A stretch of DNA of 64,000 nt from Vreelandella zhaodongensis (GTDB lineage Bacteria > Pseudomonadota > Gammaproteobacteria > Pseudomonadales > Halomonadaceae). Under the pieces are notes generated by a model. The model searched no databases, had not been told where the DNA came from, and saw nothing but the letters and a program-made list of their open reading frames with translations. Positions 19,914 to 29,711 of the stretch are shown one piece after another. The position numbers were made by a program, and so were the translations under genes. Each line of letters begins with the position of its first letter. Position 1 is the stretch's first letter. Location of the stretch: NCBI RefSeq assembly GCF_013415115.1, contig NZ_JACCDD010000003.1, positions 248,001-312,000 of the forward strand, in the 5' to 3' direction.

Positions 19914-21392
19914 TTAAAGTGCCCGAAACTCTTTCTCGAAGCGCTTTGCTTGCTTCTTGGAAACACCGCCCAGCACTTCAATGGCACTGCGTAGGCGTGC
20001 CCGCGTCACGTCTGATCCCAAAATTGCCATCGCATCCATCACCGAGGTGCTCGACGTACTCCCCGTAATGGCAATAAAGACCGGGGCTAGGAAGGCCTTC
20101 ATTTTAATATCGAAGTGCTCAGCAAGCACTTTAACCTCGGCTAAGAGCACCTCTTTTGACCAAGCAGGCACTACCTCAAAACGCCACACCAAGAACTGCA
20201 GTAGCTTCACTAACTCTTCTTTCTCAAGCTTCACGCTATCAAAGTCGTCTTCCGTTAACGCAGGCAGCCCAGAGAAAAAGTGCCCCGCCAGCGGTATTAC
20301 CTGGGAAAGCGTTTCAACACGAGGACGTACCTGAGGAAGTATTTGCTTCACATACTCCTCATTGAATGCCCACTCCCGAAGCGCAAGAAGCAGCGCATCG
20401 TCATCTAAATCCTCACGAATATAGACGCCGTTCAACCAGGTCAATTTTTCCAAATCAAACACCGGCCCACCTAACGATACCCGCTGAATATCAAATTCAG
20501 CCATCATATCTGCCAAGCTAAACTTCTCGCGCTCGTCAGGCATCGACCAGCCCATCCGCCCCAAGTAGTTTGTGACTGCCTGGGGTAGGAAGCCCATCCG
20601 ACGATAGTAATTAATCGACGTCGGGTTCTTCCGTTTGGAAAGCTTAGATTTATCAGGGTTACGCAGTAGTGGCATATGGCACAGCTGCGGCATTTCCCAA
20701 CCGAAGTATTCATAAAGCAGTTGATGCTTAGGCGCCGAGTTAATCCACTCTTCACCACGCAGCACGTGGGTGATTTTCATCAGATGATCATCAACCACGT
20801 TGGCTAAATGGTAAGTCGGCATGCCATCCGACTTCAGCAGAATTTGCGCATCTACCTGGGCCCATTCAACTTCAATAGTGCCACGTAGCATGTCACGAAC
20901 GACACAGACTCCTTCACTCGGTACGTTCATACGCACCACATAAGGCCAGCTCTCTTGCTCACGGCGCGCCTGTTCAGCCGGATCAAGCGCCAGGTCAGCA
21001 GGCTTTAACGCCAACTGCATGCCGGCTGCCTTTCGCGCTTCACGCAGCTCATCAAGCTCTTCACTAGTGCGGTAACACTTAAATGCATGCCCTGCATCGA
21101 TCAACTGCTGAGCATACTGCGCATAAATATCCCCTCGCTCGCTCTGACGATAAGGGCCATGAGGGCCACCTACATCCGGGCCTTCATCCCACTCCAGGCC
21201 AAGCCAGCGCAAAGAATCAAGAATCATTTGTTCTGATTCAGCAGTAGACCGCACCCGATCAGTATCTTCGATGCGCAGAATAAACTGGCCGCTATGCTGG
21301 CGCGCGAAGCAAAGGTTAAAAAGCGCTATGTAGGCAGTGCCTACATGGGGATCACCCGTTGGGGAAGGCGCGATACGAGTACGTACGGTCAT
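19914..21392 (-). CDS. gltX: Glutamyl-tRNA synthetase
   Basis: This class I synthetase of 492 residues charges tRNA-Glu. The HIGH signature is in [14 protein letters not shown] and the KMSKS counterpart is KSKLSKRK. Between lie the catalytic fold and [16 protein letters not shown]; the C-terminal third is the helical anticodon-binding domain. ATG 21390-21392 is chosen because AAGGA lies 7 nt before it, rather than the TTG one codon earlier. tRNA-Ala and tRNA-Glu genes follow on the same strand. Confidence 0.97.
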   Translation of the reverse strand: MTVRTRIAPSPTGDPHVGTAYIALFNLCFARQHSGQFILRIEDTDRVRSTAESEQMILDSLRWLGLEWDEGPDVGGPHGPYRQSERGDIYAQYAQQLIDAGHAFKCYRTSEELDELREARKAAGMQLALKPADLALDPAEQARREQESWPYVVRMNVPSEGVCVVRDMLRGTIEVEWAQVDAQILLKSDGMPTYHLANVVDDHLMKITHVLRGEEWINSAPKHQLLYEYFGWEMPQLCHMPLLRNPDKSKLSKRKNPTSINYYRRMGFLPQAVTNYLGRMGWSMPDEREKFSLADMMAEFDIQRVSLGGPVFDLEKLTWLNGVYIREDLDDDALLLALREWAFNEEYVKQILPQVRPRVETLSQVIPLAGHFFSGLPALTEDDFDSVKLEKEELVKLLQFLVWRFEVVPAWSKEVLLAEVKVLAEHFDIKMKAFLAPVFIAITGSTSSTSVMDAMAILGSDVTRARLRSAIEVLGGVSKKQAKRFEKEFRAL

Positions 21393-21680
21393 CAAGATGT
21401 CCTTTTGGCAATAAAGCGTGGCGACATTATACGCACCCTAGATACAACCAACAGTACTCAACAGGGAACGAGTTTGACTTAAAAGCGTCAGATCAATAGC
21501 CGCTAAGGCCTTAGATGGGAAGATGCGCGTTAAGGCACAATCGCTTAGTATGGCGCAGTACGTTTAGTTCGCATTCGTGCCTGAAAATGCGTCTCGCATC
21601 TTCAAGTATGCTCAAAGCGCCACCTAATGCGGTGGAAGTACATTAAACGAGCTTGTTTGGCTCATCGATAGGAAAATGAA

Positions 21681-22205
21681 ATGGAATCGCTAGGCTCACG
21701 TATCAAACAACTGCGGCTTCGGGCCAAGCTCAACAAAGCTGCCCTTGCACGTAAAGTTGGCGTGTCAGATGTCACCATTTCTTACTGGGAGTCTGGTGCG
21801 ATCAAACAAATCGGCCATGAACGCTTAGTTGCGCTCGCCGATGCTCTTGATTGCTCCTTGGCCACCCTTTTAGAAGGCGACAGCGCACCGCCGCTATTAA
21901 CCCTGACTCATACTGGCCCCCTCCCCTGGGAACAGGTTCAGGCAACAACAATGACGGTACCTCATCACTTGGCGTTGAACATTGATTGGAAAGCGCCTTG
22001 TGTCATGGTTACCCCCAGTGCAGAAACGGATTTTACACCGGTATCAACAGGTGATTTAGTGCTATTAGGTCCTACGCATGTGTTTCACAAGGCGGGGCAT
22101 TACCTAATTCAGCGTGAAGACAGTTTTGTTATTGAGCACTTCTCCAAAGCGCCCAGTGACATTACGATTCATGCCGTACTATTAGCGCATTGGTCTCCTG
22201 CCTAA
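21681..22205 (+). CDS. XRE-type HTH regulator with degenerate S24/LexA-like C-terminal domain
   Basis: The 174-residue protein starts with a Cro/CI helix-turn-helix at residues 5-62 (LGSRIKQLRLRAKLNKAALARKVGVSDVTISYWE is spread over it). The C-terminal half resembles the peptidase S24 fold: SAETDFTPVSTGDLVLLG recalls the SMEP..GDLVLV serine motif, and YLIQREDSFVIEHF recalls the strand that carries the catalytic lysine, here histidine. It may therefore be a repressor that lacks autocleavage. AGGA stands 7 nt before the ATG. It stands alone between gltX and a lipoprotein gene with no phage genes nearby. Target unknown. Confidence 0.75.
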   Translation: MESLGSRIKQLRLRAKLNKAALARKVGVSDVTISYWESGAIKQIGHERLVALADALDCSLATLLEGDSAPPLLTLTHTGPLPWEQVQATTMTVPHHLALNIDWKAPCVMVTPSAETDFTPVSTGDLVLLGPTHVFHKAGHYLIQREDSFVIEHFSKAPSDITIHAVLLAHWSPA

Positions 22206-22212
22206 AGCATCC

Positions 22213-22812
22213 TTACCTCCCCCAATCCTCAATATCTTCAACCACGTCCACCTGGTCGCGCGTACGTCTTGGTTCACTCCCCACTAAGAAACGCCGCGAG
22301 TAGGTGGCCACCTGGCCTAACCCATGGCGCGATTGGCTCACCAGATCTCCTGCTAGATATTCCCCCTGGGAGCCAATTCGTGCCTGCACCACACCAGGCT
22401 GAACACTCGCCTCGGAAAGCTGAACACGCACAATATACCCACCATCAGGCAAGCCACTGCCTGAGCCAAAAGGCCCTGTCGCGAACTGCCCATCCATAAC
22501 AGTCGTACGAGACTGCCAGCGCACGCTGCTAAGCTCACGCTCTACGATCACCTGAATTCTCGACTCATCCGGCAAATTAGTTTCGCCTTCAACCATCAGA
22601 CGACGATCCGGCCGTAGAGCCGCACGCGTCGACATTGTTACCTCTAAAGGCTCAACCGTCTCTTCGGCCTCTACAGGCTCCGGCGAAGCCGCTGGATTTT
22701 CACTGGTTGTTTCAGGCTGAACATCGGCTGGCTCCTCGTCCTGCCCGCCGCAGCCTGCCAGCAGCAAGGTACTCACTAACACTATACTGATACCACTTAG
22801 TGTCTTATGCAT
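22213..22812 (-). CDS. Hypothetical lipoprotein
   Basis: The 199-residue protein has a type II signal peptide with lipobox LLAGC (cysteine 21), followed by an acidic, proline-rich linker (about 22-55) and a beta-rich domain of about 140 residues. The domain includes VEGETNLPDESRIQV and VQLSEASVQPGVVQARIG. The +2 residue after the cysteine is glycine, so outer-membrane sorting is expected. I do not recognise the domain; it may be an immunoglobulin-like fold. It ends 7 bp from the convergent XRE gene and has no operon partner. Confidence 0.75.
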   Translation of the reverse strand: MHKTLSGISIVLVSTLLLAGCGGQDEEPADVQPETTSENPAASPEPVEAEETVEPLEVTMSTRAALRPDRRLMVEGETNLPDESRIQVIVERELSSVRWQSRTTVMDGQFATGPFGSGSGLPDGGYIVRVQLSEASVQPGVVQARIGSQGEYLAGDLVSQSRHGLGQVATYSRRFLVGSEPRRTRDQVDVVEDIEDWGR

Positions 22813-23212
22813 AGAGACTCCTCGACAACGAAATATCAGCTTACCACTGCCTAGCTCTCATCACATTGAATTAGACCGCAAAATAAGCAAAGTACTGCAT
22901 GGCCTACAAAACTTATACAAAAACTAATCGCAAATAGCACGACCAACGAAACACATCCCATCATTTCGTCGCTAATCTGCCTGAAATATCAGAATAAAAC
23001 ACTGCACCGACCGACTGCCAGAAACACCGCTAACGCTAGCCAGCGACACGAGGCCGCCTACCTAGCGTCATACACAAACTGAATGACGGTGGTTTCGGGG
23101 ACTTGCTTTGTACTCAAACCCGCTTTTTGCGTACAATCGCTCGCCAACGACTCCCCCGCTGTTAAGCAACCACGACTGGCTTATACCGCATCGAATGATG
23201 CAAGTGATTGAT
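22813..23212. other. Divergent gap between the lipoprotein gene and dusA
   Basis: I see no gene in this 400-bp stretch. A plausible dusA promoter is TTGTAC (23108-23113), an 18-bp spacer and TACAAT (23132-23137), with a start near 23144 and a leader of about 70 nt. The part near the lipoprotein is AT-rich and presumably carries its promoter. Confidence 0.45.
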
Positions 23213-24238
23213 ATGACTAAAACAAGCCCAGCAGACGCGGCGCGTCTATTTTCTGTCGCGCCTATGATGGATTGGACAACCCGCGATTATCGCGCGTTTG
23301 CACGCACGTTAACCAAGCGGACATTGCTGTACACCGAGATGGTGACCACCGGTGCCATTTTGCACGGGTCGCCGCGTGAGCGCTTTTTGGGTTATAGCGA
23401 TGTTGAGCATCCGATTGCATTGCAGTTGGGCGGCAGCGATGCGGGCGAGCTTGCCGAGTGCGCGGCCATTGCCGAGGCGTGGGGTTACGACGAGGTCAAT
23501 CTGAATGTCGGCTGCCCCAGCGACCGAGTGCAGAACAATATGATTGGCGCTTGCTTGATGGGCTACCCCGAAAAAGTGGCGGCGGCAGTGAAAGCCATGC
23601 AGGCGGTGGTGTCGATTCCGGTCACGGTGAAATGCCGCATCGGGATTGACGACCAGGATGAAGATGCTGACTTGGCGAGGTTTATTGAGATCGTGGCGGA
23701 TGCAGGATGCAACGTCTTTACCGTTCACGCGCGTAAGGCCTGGCTGCAGGGTTTGTCGCCTAAACAGAACCGTGATGTGCCGCCTCTGAACTACCCCCGC
23801 GTGCACCGTTTGAAGCAAAGTCATCCAGAGCTGCATATTGGCATTAATGGGGGTATCAAAACCCTTGCCGAGTGCAAAGCGCAGCTTGAGCACGTAGATA
23901 GCGTGATGGTGGGTCGCGAGGCGTATCAAAACCCATGGCTACTCGCCGAGGTAGATGAGCAGCTGTTTGGTGAAGCGGGGCCTGCACGCACACGCTTGGA
24001 GGCGGCTAACGCATTTCGCCCTTATATTCAGCAGCGGTTAGATGAAGGGGCGAAATTAAATCACATTACCCGCCATTTGCTGGGGCTTTTTCAGGGCTGT
24101 CCAGGCGGAAGGCGCTTCCGTCGTCACCTGTCGGAACATGCCCATAAAGAGGACGCGGGGCTGCGTCTTTTCGATGAGGCGCTTAGCTTAGTTCGCGAAC
24201 CCGAGGCAGAGCCAGAAGCGCTGCAACCCACGACCTAG
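23213..24238 (+). CDS. dusA: tRNA-dihydrouridine(20/20a) synthase DusA
   Basis: The FMN enzyme of about 341 residues reduces uridine 20/20a in the D-loop of tRNAs. It has the TIM-barrel start RLFSVAPMMDWTTRDYRAFAR, catalytic cysteine in NLNVGCPSDRVQ, FMN-phosphate region GINGGIKT and MVGREAYQNPW, and the DusA-specific end HLLGLFQGCPGGRRFRRHLSE. The frame opens at 23108 but ATG 23213 gives the normal N-terminal length; no strong Shine-Dalgarno is present, so a start at 23195 is possible. An 8-bp hairpin separates it from the convergent catalase gene. Confidence 0.93.
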   Translation: MTKTSPADAARLFSVAPMMDWTTRDYRAFARTLTKRTLLYTEMVTTGAILHGSPRERFLGYSDVEHPIALQLGGSDAGELAECAAIAEAWGYDEVNLNVGCPSDRVQNNMIGACLMGYPEKVAAAVKAMQAVVSIPVTVKCRIGIDDQDEDADLARFIEIVADAGCNVFTVHARKAWLQGLSPKQNRDVPPLNYPRVHRLKQSHPELHIGINGGIKTLAECKAQLEHVDSVMVGREAYQNPWLLAEVDEQLFGEAGPARTRLEAANAFRPYIQQRLDEGAKLNHITRHLLGLFQGCPGGRRFRRHLSEHAHKEDAGLRLFDEALSLVREPEAEPEALQPTT

Positions 24239-24263
24239 TTGGGCGGTGAGCTGCCTGTTAAAC

Positions 24264-24282
24264 GCCTAGCGGCTCGCTAGGC
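24264..24282. other. Hairpin between convergent dusA and catalase genes
   Basis: GCCTAGCG and CGCTAGGC form a perfect 8-bp stem with a 3-nt loop. The flanks lack a clear T run on either strand, so termination efficiency is doubtful. Confidence 0.5.
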
Positions 24283-24292
24283 GCAAACTCTC

Positions 24293-25747
24293 CTATTGAT
24301 TGCGAACACCTTGCTCAATGCGTTCACCAACCTCTTGATCAATAGCGCGCCAGTAGTCAAAGGCACGTGCTAACACGGGTTCGGTGACGCCACCAGATAA
24401 GTGCCCGACAACGTTCGACACCAAGCGATCACGCTGGGCATCATCCATGACCTGGCGTACCAACGTATGGGCTTGGTTCCAGTCGTCGTCATCCTTTCTT
24501 AGCGTATAGGCCGCGCGCACAAACTGCCCGTCCGTCGACCACACGGCATCTTCCGGATAGCGCTGGGCATCAGCTTTCGGCCCGCCTTTGCTATTGGGCG
24601 TGTAAACCGGATCGGTGGAGTGCTGGATACGCATGGCGCCGCCCTGGCTGTAGCTATGCACGGGGCATCTGGGCGTATTCACGGGGATATGCCTGTAGTT
24701 TACACCTAGGCGTGCCCGGTGAGCGTCTGCATATGAAATAGAGCGCGCCAGCAACATTTTATCCGGCGACAGCCCAGTACCCGGCACCATGTTGTTAGGC
24801 TCAAACGCCGCTTGCTCAATTTCGCTATGGAAATCCGTGGGATTACGATCAAGCGTCAGCTTACCAACTTCGATTAATGGGTAATCTTTATGGGACCACA
24901 CCTTGGTTAAATCGAAGGGGTTAACGCGATACGTTTTGGCATCATTGAACGGCATAATCTGCATCTTGAGCGTCCACGTGGGATAGTCGCCCCGCTTTAT
25001 GGCTTCATACAAGTCTCGGCGATGATAATCAGCATCGCTCCCCGCCATTTGGTCCGCCTGCTCCTGGGTCATGCATTTGATACCTTGGTCGGTTTTGAAA
25101 TGATACTTCACCCAAAACCGCTCGCCCTCTGCATTGACCCACATGTACGTATGGCTGGAGTAACCGTTCATATGCCGCCATGTGGCAGGCACCCCACGAT
25201 CGCCCATCAACCATGCCACTTGGTGGGCTGACTCAGGCGCTAGCGTCCAGAAATCCCACTGCATATCGTGATCGCGCAAGCCATTATCCGCACGGCGTTT
25301 TTGCGAGTGGATAAAGTGCTGGAACTTCATTGGGTCGCGTACAAAAAACACGGGGGTATTGTTACCCACCATGTCGAAATTGCCCTCTTCGGTATAAAAC
25401 TTAATCGAGAAGCCACGCGGGTCGCGCCATGTGTCGGGGCTGCCGCTCTCCCCTGCGACGGTCGAAAAGCGGATCAGTACATCGGTCTTAGTGCCCGGGT
25501 GTAGAAACTTGGCTTTGGTGTACTGGCTAACATCTTGGGTCACTTCAAAATGACCAAACGCACCGCTCCCTTTTGCGTGAGGCTGGCGGTCGGGAATCAT
25601 CTCACGGTTAAACGCTGCCATTTGCTCCATCAAATAGTGATCGTGCATCACAATCGGACCATCTGGACCTACCGAAAGCGCATGCTCGTCACTTGCAACC
25701 GGAATACCTGAGTCGTTGGTGGTGGGATACTGGCTATCACTGCTCAT
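24293..25747 (-). CDS. Heme catalase (monofunctional, small-subunit type)
   Basis: The 484-residue enzyme dismutates hydrogen peroxide. The distal histidine is in [12 protein letters not shown], the distal asparagine in [14 protein letters not shown], and the proximal heme tyrosine in [17 protein letters not shown] (R-x-x-x-Y type). No large C-terminal flavodoxin-like domain is present, hence small-subunit class, resembling KatA/KatB enzymes. There is no signal peptide, so it is cytosolic. An excellent Shine-Dalgarno (GGAGGA) precedes the start. I could not recognise an OxyR site in the 195 bp upstream. Confidence 0.95.
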   Translation of the reverse strand: MSSDSQYPTTNDSGIPVASDEHALSVGPDGPIVMHDHYLMEQMAAFNREMIPDRQPHAKGSGAFGHFEVTQDVSQYTKAKFLHPGTKTDVLIRFSTVAGESGSPDTWRDPRGFSIKFYTEEGNFDMVGNNTPVFFVRDPMKFQHFIHSQKRRADNGLRDHDMQWDFWTLAPESAHQVAWLMGDRGVPATWRHMNGYSSHTYMWVNAEGERFWVKYHFKTDQGIKCMTQEQADQMAGSDADYHRRDLYEAIKRGDYPTWTLKMQIMPFNDAKTYRVNPFDLTKVWSHKDYPLIEVGKLTLDRNPTDFHSEIEQAAFEPNNMVPGTGLSPDKMLLARSISYADAHRARLGVNYRHIPVNTPRCPVHSYSQGGAMRIQHSTDPVYTPNSKGGPKADAQRYPEDAVWSTDGQFVRAAYTLRKDDDDWNQAHTLVRQVMDDAQRDRLVSNVVGHLSGGVTEPVLARAFDYWRAIDQEVGERIEQGVRNQ

Positions 25748-25942
25748 TACACTTCCTCCTTGTCACATTCGACATGGCACGGTCTGTGCCACTGGAAAAA
25801 GGCCGCTTGCAACAGGCTATATTAATATCAGCTAAAGCGACCACCCCTCAGGTATAGTCAATTCAAGTGCATCGCGCCATCCATAACACGGATTCAATGA
25901 CCAGTGCGCATGTGCTAGAAAGCATCAGTACGCGGTATCACA

Positions 25943-26974
25943 TCAATACATGGCATCCGACTGGGGCGTCAGGCTTGATTGAAAATTCTCAATCGCTGTT
26001 TCAGCTTCTTCAATCTCATCAAAGCGTGCGATGTGATACAGCGCTTCACCTTCGTTCGCTAGTGGCAGGCGGCTCATGCCGATAACAATACCGTCGGCCA
26101 TGGCCAGCACTTCGCCTTCATCGTTACCAAACGGGTCAGCCACTTTACCAAGCACCTCGCCTTTCGCCACTCGGGCACCTAGGCGCACCTTGGGGCGCAG
26201 AATACCGTCGATAGGAGCCCTCGCCCAGCTAGAGCCATTGGCTAGCTCAGCAGGCATTGGTGAGCGGCGGCGCTGTTCGCCTGTCAGCATGCCTAAGCGT
26301 CGCATCACGCGCAAAACACCCCGCACGCCGGGGGCAATAGCCCACTCATCAAAGCGTAGTGCCTCGCCTGCTTCATAGGTAAGCACAGGAATACCGCGAT
26401 TCTGAGCATAGTGACGCAAACTACCTTCACGTAGCTCTGCATTAAGCACAACGGGGGCACCAAACGCATCGGCCATGCGTTCCGTTTCACTACCTGGCTG
26501 GAGCTGGGCACGAATCTGAGGGAGGTTAGTCCGGTGAATAGCACCGGTATGCAAGTCGATAATATGCGTGGCGTGATCGACAATTTCGTCACGGAACAGA
26601 GCCGCAATACGCCCCCCTAACGAGCCCTTTTCACTGCCTGGGAAACAACGGTTTAAATCGCGCCGGTCCGGCAAGTAACGCGTTTGTTGTAAAAACCCAA
26701 AAACGTTGACCACCGGTACTGCAATGAGCGTGCCCCGCAAACTGCTAATCGCCTTAGAACGCAGCAAACGACGAACAATCTCTACCCCATTAATTTCATC
26801 ACCGTGAATCCCACCACACACCAACATAACCGGCCCGTCTTTACGTCCATGCACCACCTCAACGGTGATATGCAGCTGTGTGTGGGTATATAGGCGTGCC
26901 ACAGGCACATCAATTTGTAAGCGTTGACCAGGCATTACAGTATGTCCTGCCAGGGTAAAAGGTACTCGCGCCAT
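25943..26974 (-). CDS. Succinylglutamate desuccinylase/aspartoacylase family protein
   Basis: This 343-residue zinc metalloenzyme is of the M14-like AstE/AspA family. Zinc ligands are in GGIHGDEINGVE (H and E) and IDLHTG (H); the general-base glutamate is probably in VLTYEAGE. The last 100 residues form a beta-rich domain with a biotinyl-like stretch (VRLGARVAKGEVLGKVADPFG). Members deacylate N-acyl amino acids; in Halomonas one relative, DoeB, deacetylates N-acetyl-diaminobutyrate in ectoine breakdown. Here there is no doeA neighbour, so the substrate is open. It stands alone, divergent from the TetR gene. Confidence 0.8.
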   Translation of the reverse strand: MARVPFTLAGHTVMPGQRLQIDVPVARLYTHTQLHITVEVVHGRKDGPVMLVCGGIHGDEINGVEIVRRLLRSKAISSLRGTLIAVPVVNVFGFLQQTRYLPDRRDLNRCFPGSEKGSLGGRIAALFRDEIVDHATHIIDLHTGAIHRTNLPQIRAQLQPGSETERMADAFGAPVVLNAELREGSLRHYAQNRGIPVLTYEAGEALRFDEWAIAPGVRGVLRVMRRLGMLTGEQRRRSPMPAELANGSSWARAPIDGILRPKVRLGARVAKGEVLGKVADPFGNDEGEVLAMADGIVIGMSRLPLANEGEALYHIARFDEIEEAETAIENFQSSLTPQSDAMY

Positions 26975-27101
26975 GCTGACATCCCTATAACGTGCGTAAT
27001 GACAGTTACGTTTCGAAACAGCGTTTCCAAATAAATCTTATACGCTTTTTAGTGGCAAATAACGAGTTTACTAACCCACGCTATTAACTTGAGTTACTAA
27101 C

Positions 27102-27119
27102 CATACAGTTTTGAATGTA
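27102..27119. promoter_or_regulatory. AcrR-type operator at the TetR gene promoter
   Basis: CATACAGTTTTGAATGTA fits CATACA-N4-TGAATGTA, the same pattern as the E. coli AcrR box (CATACATTTGTGAATGTA, from memory). It overlaps the -35 box of a promoter TTGAAT (27111-27116), 17-bp spacer, TACGAT (27134-27139). A nearly identical motif lies in the RND operon promoter at 35803-35820. Just upstream are a TAACT/AGTTA inverted repeat (27085-27096) and a TTACTAACC direct repeat (27068, 27094). Confidence 0.7.
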
Positions 27120-27184
27120 AAAAGTGGCGCACATACGATAAAATGTGACTATCCCGTGTCACTTATTTTGAGGTTACGTTTTTT

Positions 27185-27796
27185 ATGGCAAGAAAAACCA
27201 AAGCGGAGGCTGCGGCAACTCGCGAAGCGCTGTTGGATGCGGCTGAAGAAGTGTTTTTCGCAAAAGGCGTAGCTCGCACGTCGCTGGAACAAATTGCCCG
27301 TCACGCTGACCTGACGCGCGGTGCCGTTTATTGGCATTTTAAAAATAAAGGCGACCTTTTTATGGCATTGGTAGAGCGTGTTCGCATGCCCTTCCAATCA
27401 TTAATGGAAGAGGTCAACAATGCCGACCCAACCGTCTCCCCATTAGAAGCCATCAGGCTTGCCTGCCATGCAGGCCTAGACCGTTTAGAGCAGCCGTCAC
27501 ATCAGCGCATTTTGTCAATTCTTCTGCATCGCTGTGAGTTCTTTAGCGATATCAATCCGATTCAGATGCAAGATGAGATCGCAGACGAGTGTTTCGATGA
27601 AATGCTGTCGGTATTTCAACTGGCTCAGCAGCAGCAGTTGCTACGCAATGATCTCACCCCCGACGTGGCAACGCGGCTTATGCAGGCGGCACTGGGTGGA
27701 TTATTCCACGATTGGCTACGCAACCCTGAGGCTTTTTCACTGCGCGAGCGTGGTGGTGAATTGATCGATACATTAATCACGATGATGCAACGCTAA
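27185..27796 (+). CDS. TetR/AcrR-family repressor, probable regulator of the nearby RND pump
   Basis: The 203-residue protein has the TetR helix-turn-helix at residues 10-57 (TREALLDAAEEVFFAKG, then LEQIARHADLTRGAVYWHFKNKGDLF), closely like AcrR and TtgR. The rest is a helical ligand domain of the AcrR C-terminal type. Such repressors release DNA on binding lipophilic drugs, bile salts or phenolics. The gene carries the 18-bp AcrR-type motif at its own promoter and the RND operon 8.7 kb away has the same motif, strongly linking the two although they are not adjacent. AGGT lies 10 nt before the ATG. Confidence 0.88.
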   Translation: MARKTKAEAAATREALLDAAEEVFFAKGVARTSLEQIARHADLTRGAVYWHFKNKGDLFMALVERVRMPFQSLMEEVNNADPTVSPLEAIRLACHAGLDRLEQPSHQRILSILLHRCEFFSDINPIQMQDEIADECFDEMLSVFQLAQQQQLLRNDLTPDVATRLMQAALGGLFHDWLRNPEAFSLRERGGELIDTLITMMQR

Positions 27797-27859
27797 CCGA
27801 CCTCGCTGCAACGCAGCAATAGCCCTATACTGAGCGAATCGTCAGCATAGGAATATGTT

Positions 27860-28792
27860 ATGGATGCATTAGAATTTGTTCGTGTCCGCGAACTTGATAT
27901 CGCTGTTCGTGTTTGGAATCCCGATGCTCCCCGCACGCTGATTGCATGGCACGGCCTTGCTCGCCACGGCGGCGACTTCGAAGCCCTGGCTAATCAGTTA
28001 GGCAACGAATGGCGTATTCTTGCGCCGGATACGCCCGGCCGCGGCCTATCCAGTTGGTCACTGTTTCCAGCCCACGATTATCTTTACAGCCACTACATGA
28101 CCGTGGCGATCGCCGTTTTAGATCACTTCCAGCTAGAACAGGTCGACTGGCTAGGCACGTCCATGGGTGGGTTATTGGGCATGCTATTGGCAGCTGATGA
28201 GCAGCATGGGCAGCGATTCTCTCGACTTATCCTTAACGATGTTGGCCCCGAGCTAAATAAAGACGGCCTGCTCGCCCTCTCACGTTATTTTAGTATGACC
28301 CACCGCTTTACCAGTTTTTCCGACCTTCGAGAAGAGTTAACACAGCACTATGCAAGCTTTGGAATTACCAGCGATGAAGAGTGGCGAGCATTAGCGCTTG
28401 GCAGTGCACGGCGACTACCTGATGGCGGGTGGACCTATCACTTCGACCCTCGCATTGGCGAGCAGTTTATCCATGATACGCCGCGAGACACATGGGCCGA
28501 TTGGGCGAACATTCGCTGCCCCGTGATGGTGGTTCGTGGCGCCGAATCAACGCTGTTGGATGCCGAAACGCTGCCACGCATGAAAGAGGTGCAACCTGGC
28601 CTCGTTACCTATACCGCTCCCGATTGCGGCCATGCCCCTATGTTCAATCGTCCTGATCAAGTAACCCCGCTTCGTCAGTTTCTCGACACGCCGCTGGCCT
28701 CTTTCCCAAGCAGGAAACCTACCAAAACCGCAACAGCTTCATACCTCATTGGTCAATGGTTCGTGAAGCAGTGGCGGCGCTTATTTGGTTAG
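27860..28792 (+). CDS. Alpha/beta-hydrolase
   Basis: The 310-residue hydrolase has the canonical fold with oxyanion HGLARHG, nucleophile S101 in LGTSMGG, probable acid in the VVRGAEST region and histidine H258 in CGHAPMFNRP. The last 35 residues (KPTKTATASYLIGQWFVKQWRRLFG region) are basic and aromatic, unlike the family, and may bind membrane. Substrate unknown; the family includes esterases, lipases and C-C hydrolases. It follows the TetR gene by 63 bp on the same strand, so cotranscription is possible. AGGA lies 7 nt before the ATG. Confidence 0.8.
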   Translation: MDALEFVRVRELDIAVRVWNPDAPRTLIAWHGLARHGGDFEALANQLGNEWRILAPDTPGRGLSSWSLFPAHDYLYSHYMTVAIAVLDHFQLEQVDWLGTSMGGLLGMLLAADEQHGQRFSRLILNDVGPELNKDGLLALSRYFSMTHRFTSFSDLREELTQHYASFGITSDEEWRALALGSARRLPDGGWTYHFDPRIGEQFIHDTPRDTWADWANIRCPVMVVRGAESTLLDAETLPRMKEVQPGLVTYTAPDCGHAPMFNRPDQVTPLRQFLDTPLASFPSRKPTKTATASYLIGQWFVKQWRRLFG

Positions 28793-28834
28793 CCTGTTTT
28801 GGTTAGTTAACTTTAGCTCTTCAGTCTAATACGG

Positions 28835-29512
28835 CTAAATGGAATAGCCATTCGAGTGGTGTTTGCGGCGCAAGCGCAATTTATTCAAACGAACGCGCGT
28901 ATCTAAATATTGCTGTTCAATCACACTGCGATACGCGTCTTCTCCGACAAGATATTTCACTAGCACTCGGCGCTCGCCAAGTTGCGGGCAGTCTCCTTCT
29001 TTACAGTGCAACCTAACTACGCTGCTGGGTTCATTTTCTAGTTGAGCAGATGCGTATTCACTACTCTGGCGTTCTGAGACCACCACGGTGGCACCCAATA
29101 AGCAACGCTGCTGGAACGGTTGATAGCGATGGAGCGCACGCTGTAATGAGTGGCACATGGCGGCGGCCACCGGAGACGCAACCGCGAATGACATCCACAA
29201 AACGAGCACGCCGACAGGCACCCGCAACATACCCAAAGATAACCAGCGAAGGGCTATTAGCTCGATAGCTAGCGAAATGGCACCCGCGAAAAGCACCAAA
29301 ACGCTTAACGCAAGCGTGGCAGGCACGCCCGCAAAGCCGAGTGACACCAGCGTGCTGGCCATATGATCGTCGCGCAGGCTGTCACGCTCAAACAGCTCCA
29401 GCGGCGCAAGCCTGATTAACACCAGCAGCCAGTAGAGCGCTACCAATGCCAACAAAACGGTAAAGACAATCGTTGGAAATTGCAGTGCAGCAGAAACAAG
29501 TGATTGCATCAT
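28835..29512 (-). CDS. Predicted inner-membrane protein with soluble C-terminal domain
   Basis: The 225-residue protein starts with a hydrophobic helix (FPTIVFTVLLALVALYWLLV), then has two or three more (about 55-115), and a soluble C-terminal domain of about 100 residues rich in beta strands, ending in a very basic tail (LNKLRLRRKHH). The layout resembles YqiJ/NfeD-like proteins, which carry OB folds and pair with flotillins, but no flotillin gene is adjacent and I cannot be sure of the family. ATG 29510-29512 is chosen because GGAGGAGAA lies 6 nt before it; an upstream TTG lies within that site. Confidence 0.6.
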   Translation of the reverse strand: MMQSLVSAALQFPTIVFTVLLALVALYWLLVLIRLAPLELFERDSLRDDHMASTLVSLGFAGVPATLALSVLVLFAGAISLAIELIALRWLSLGMLRVPVGVLVLWMSFAVASPVAAAMCHSLQRALHRYQPFQQRCLLGATVVVSERQSSEYASAQLENEPSSVVRLHCKEGDCPQLGERRVLVKYLVGEDAYRSVIEQQYLDTRVRLNKLRLRRKHHSNGYSI

Positions 29513-29658
29513 GGCGTGTTCTCCTCCAGACAAAGCCTGGTAGTGTTTTCGCTTGACGTTATCTTTATTAGCACAAGCTAAAAACAGGGGTCTCTTTTAG
29601 CGTAGACCACCTTACGCGTTTATGTGATTAGCTATATTGCCCCTGATCATTTACCCAC

Positions 29659-29692
29659 AAAAAAGCGGGCACCATGAAGACATGGTGCCCGC
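29659..29692 (-). terminator. Intrinsic terminator of the RND efflux operon
   Basis: On the minus strand a perfect 12-bp stem (GCGGGCACCATG with CATGGTGCCCGC) closes a 4-nt loop and is followed by six T residues. It lies 20 nt after the pump gene stop. Confidence 0.95.
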
Positions 29693-29711
29693 TAGCAGTT
29701 GCTAAACAGCG

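Noticed and set aside
25748..25942. OxyR site before the catalase gene
   Set aside because: The AT-rich stretch at about 25815-25835 looked promising, but it does not give the spaced ATAG/CTAT tetranucleotides expected of OxyR.
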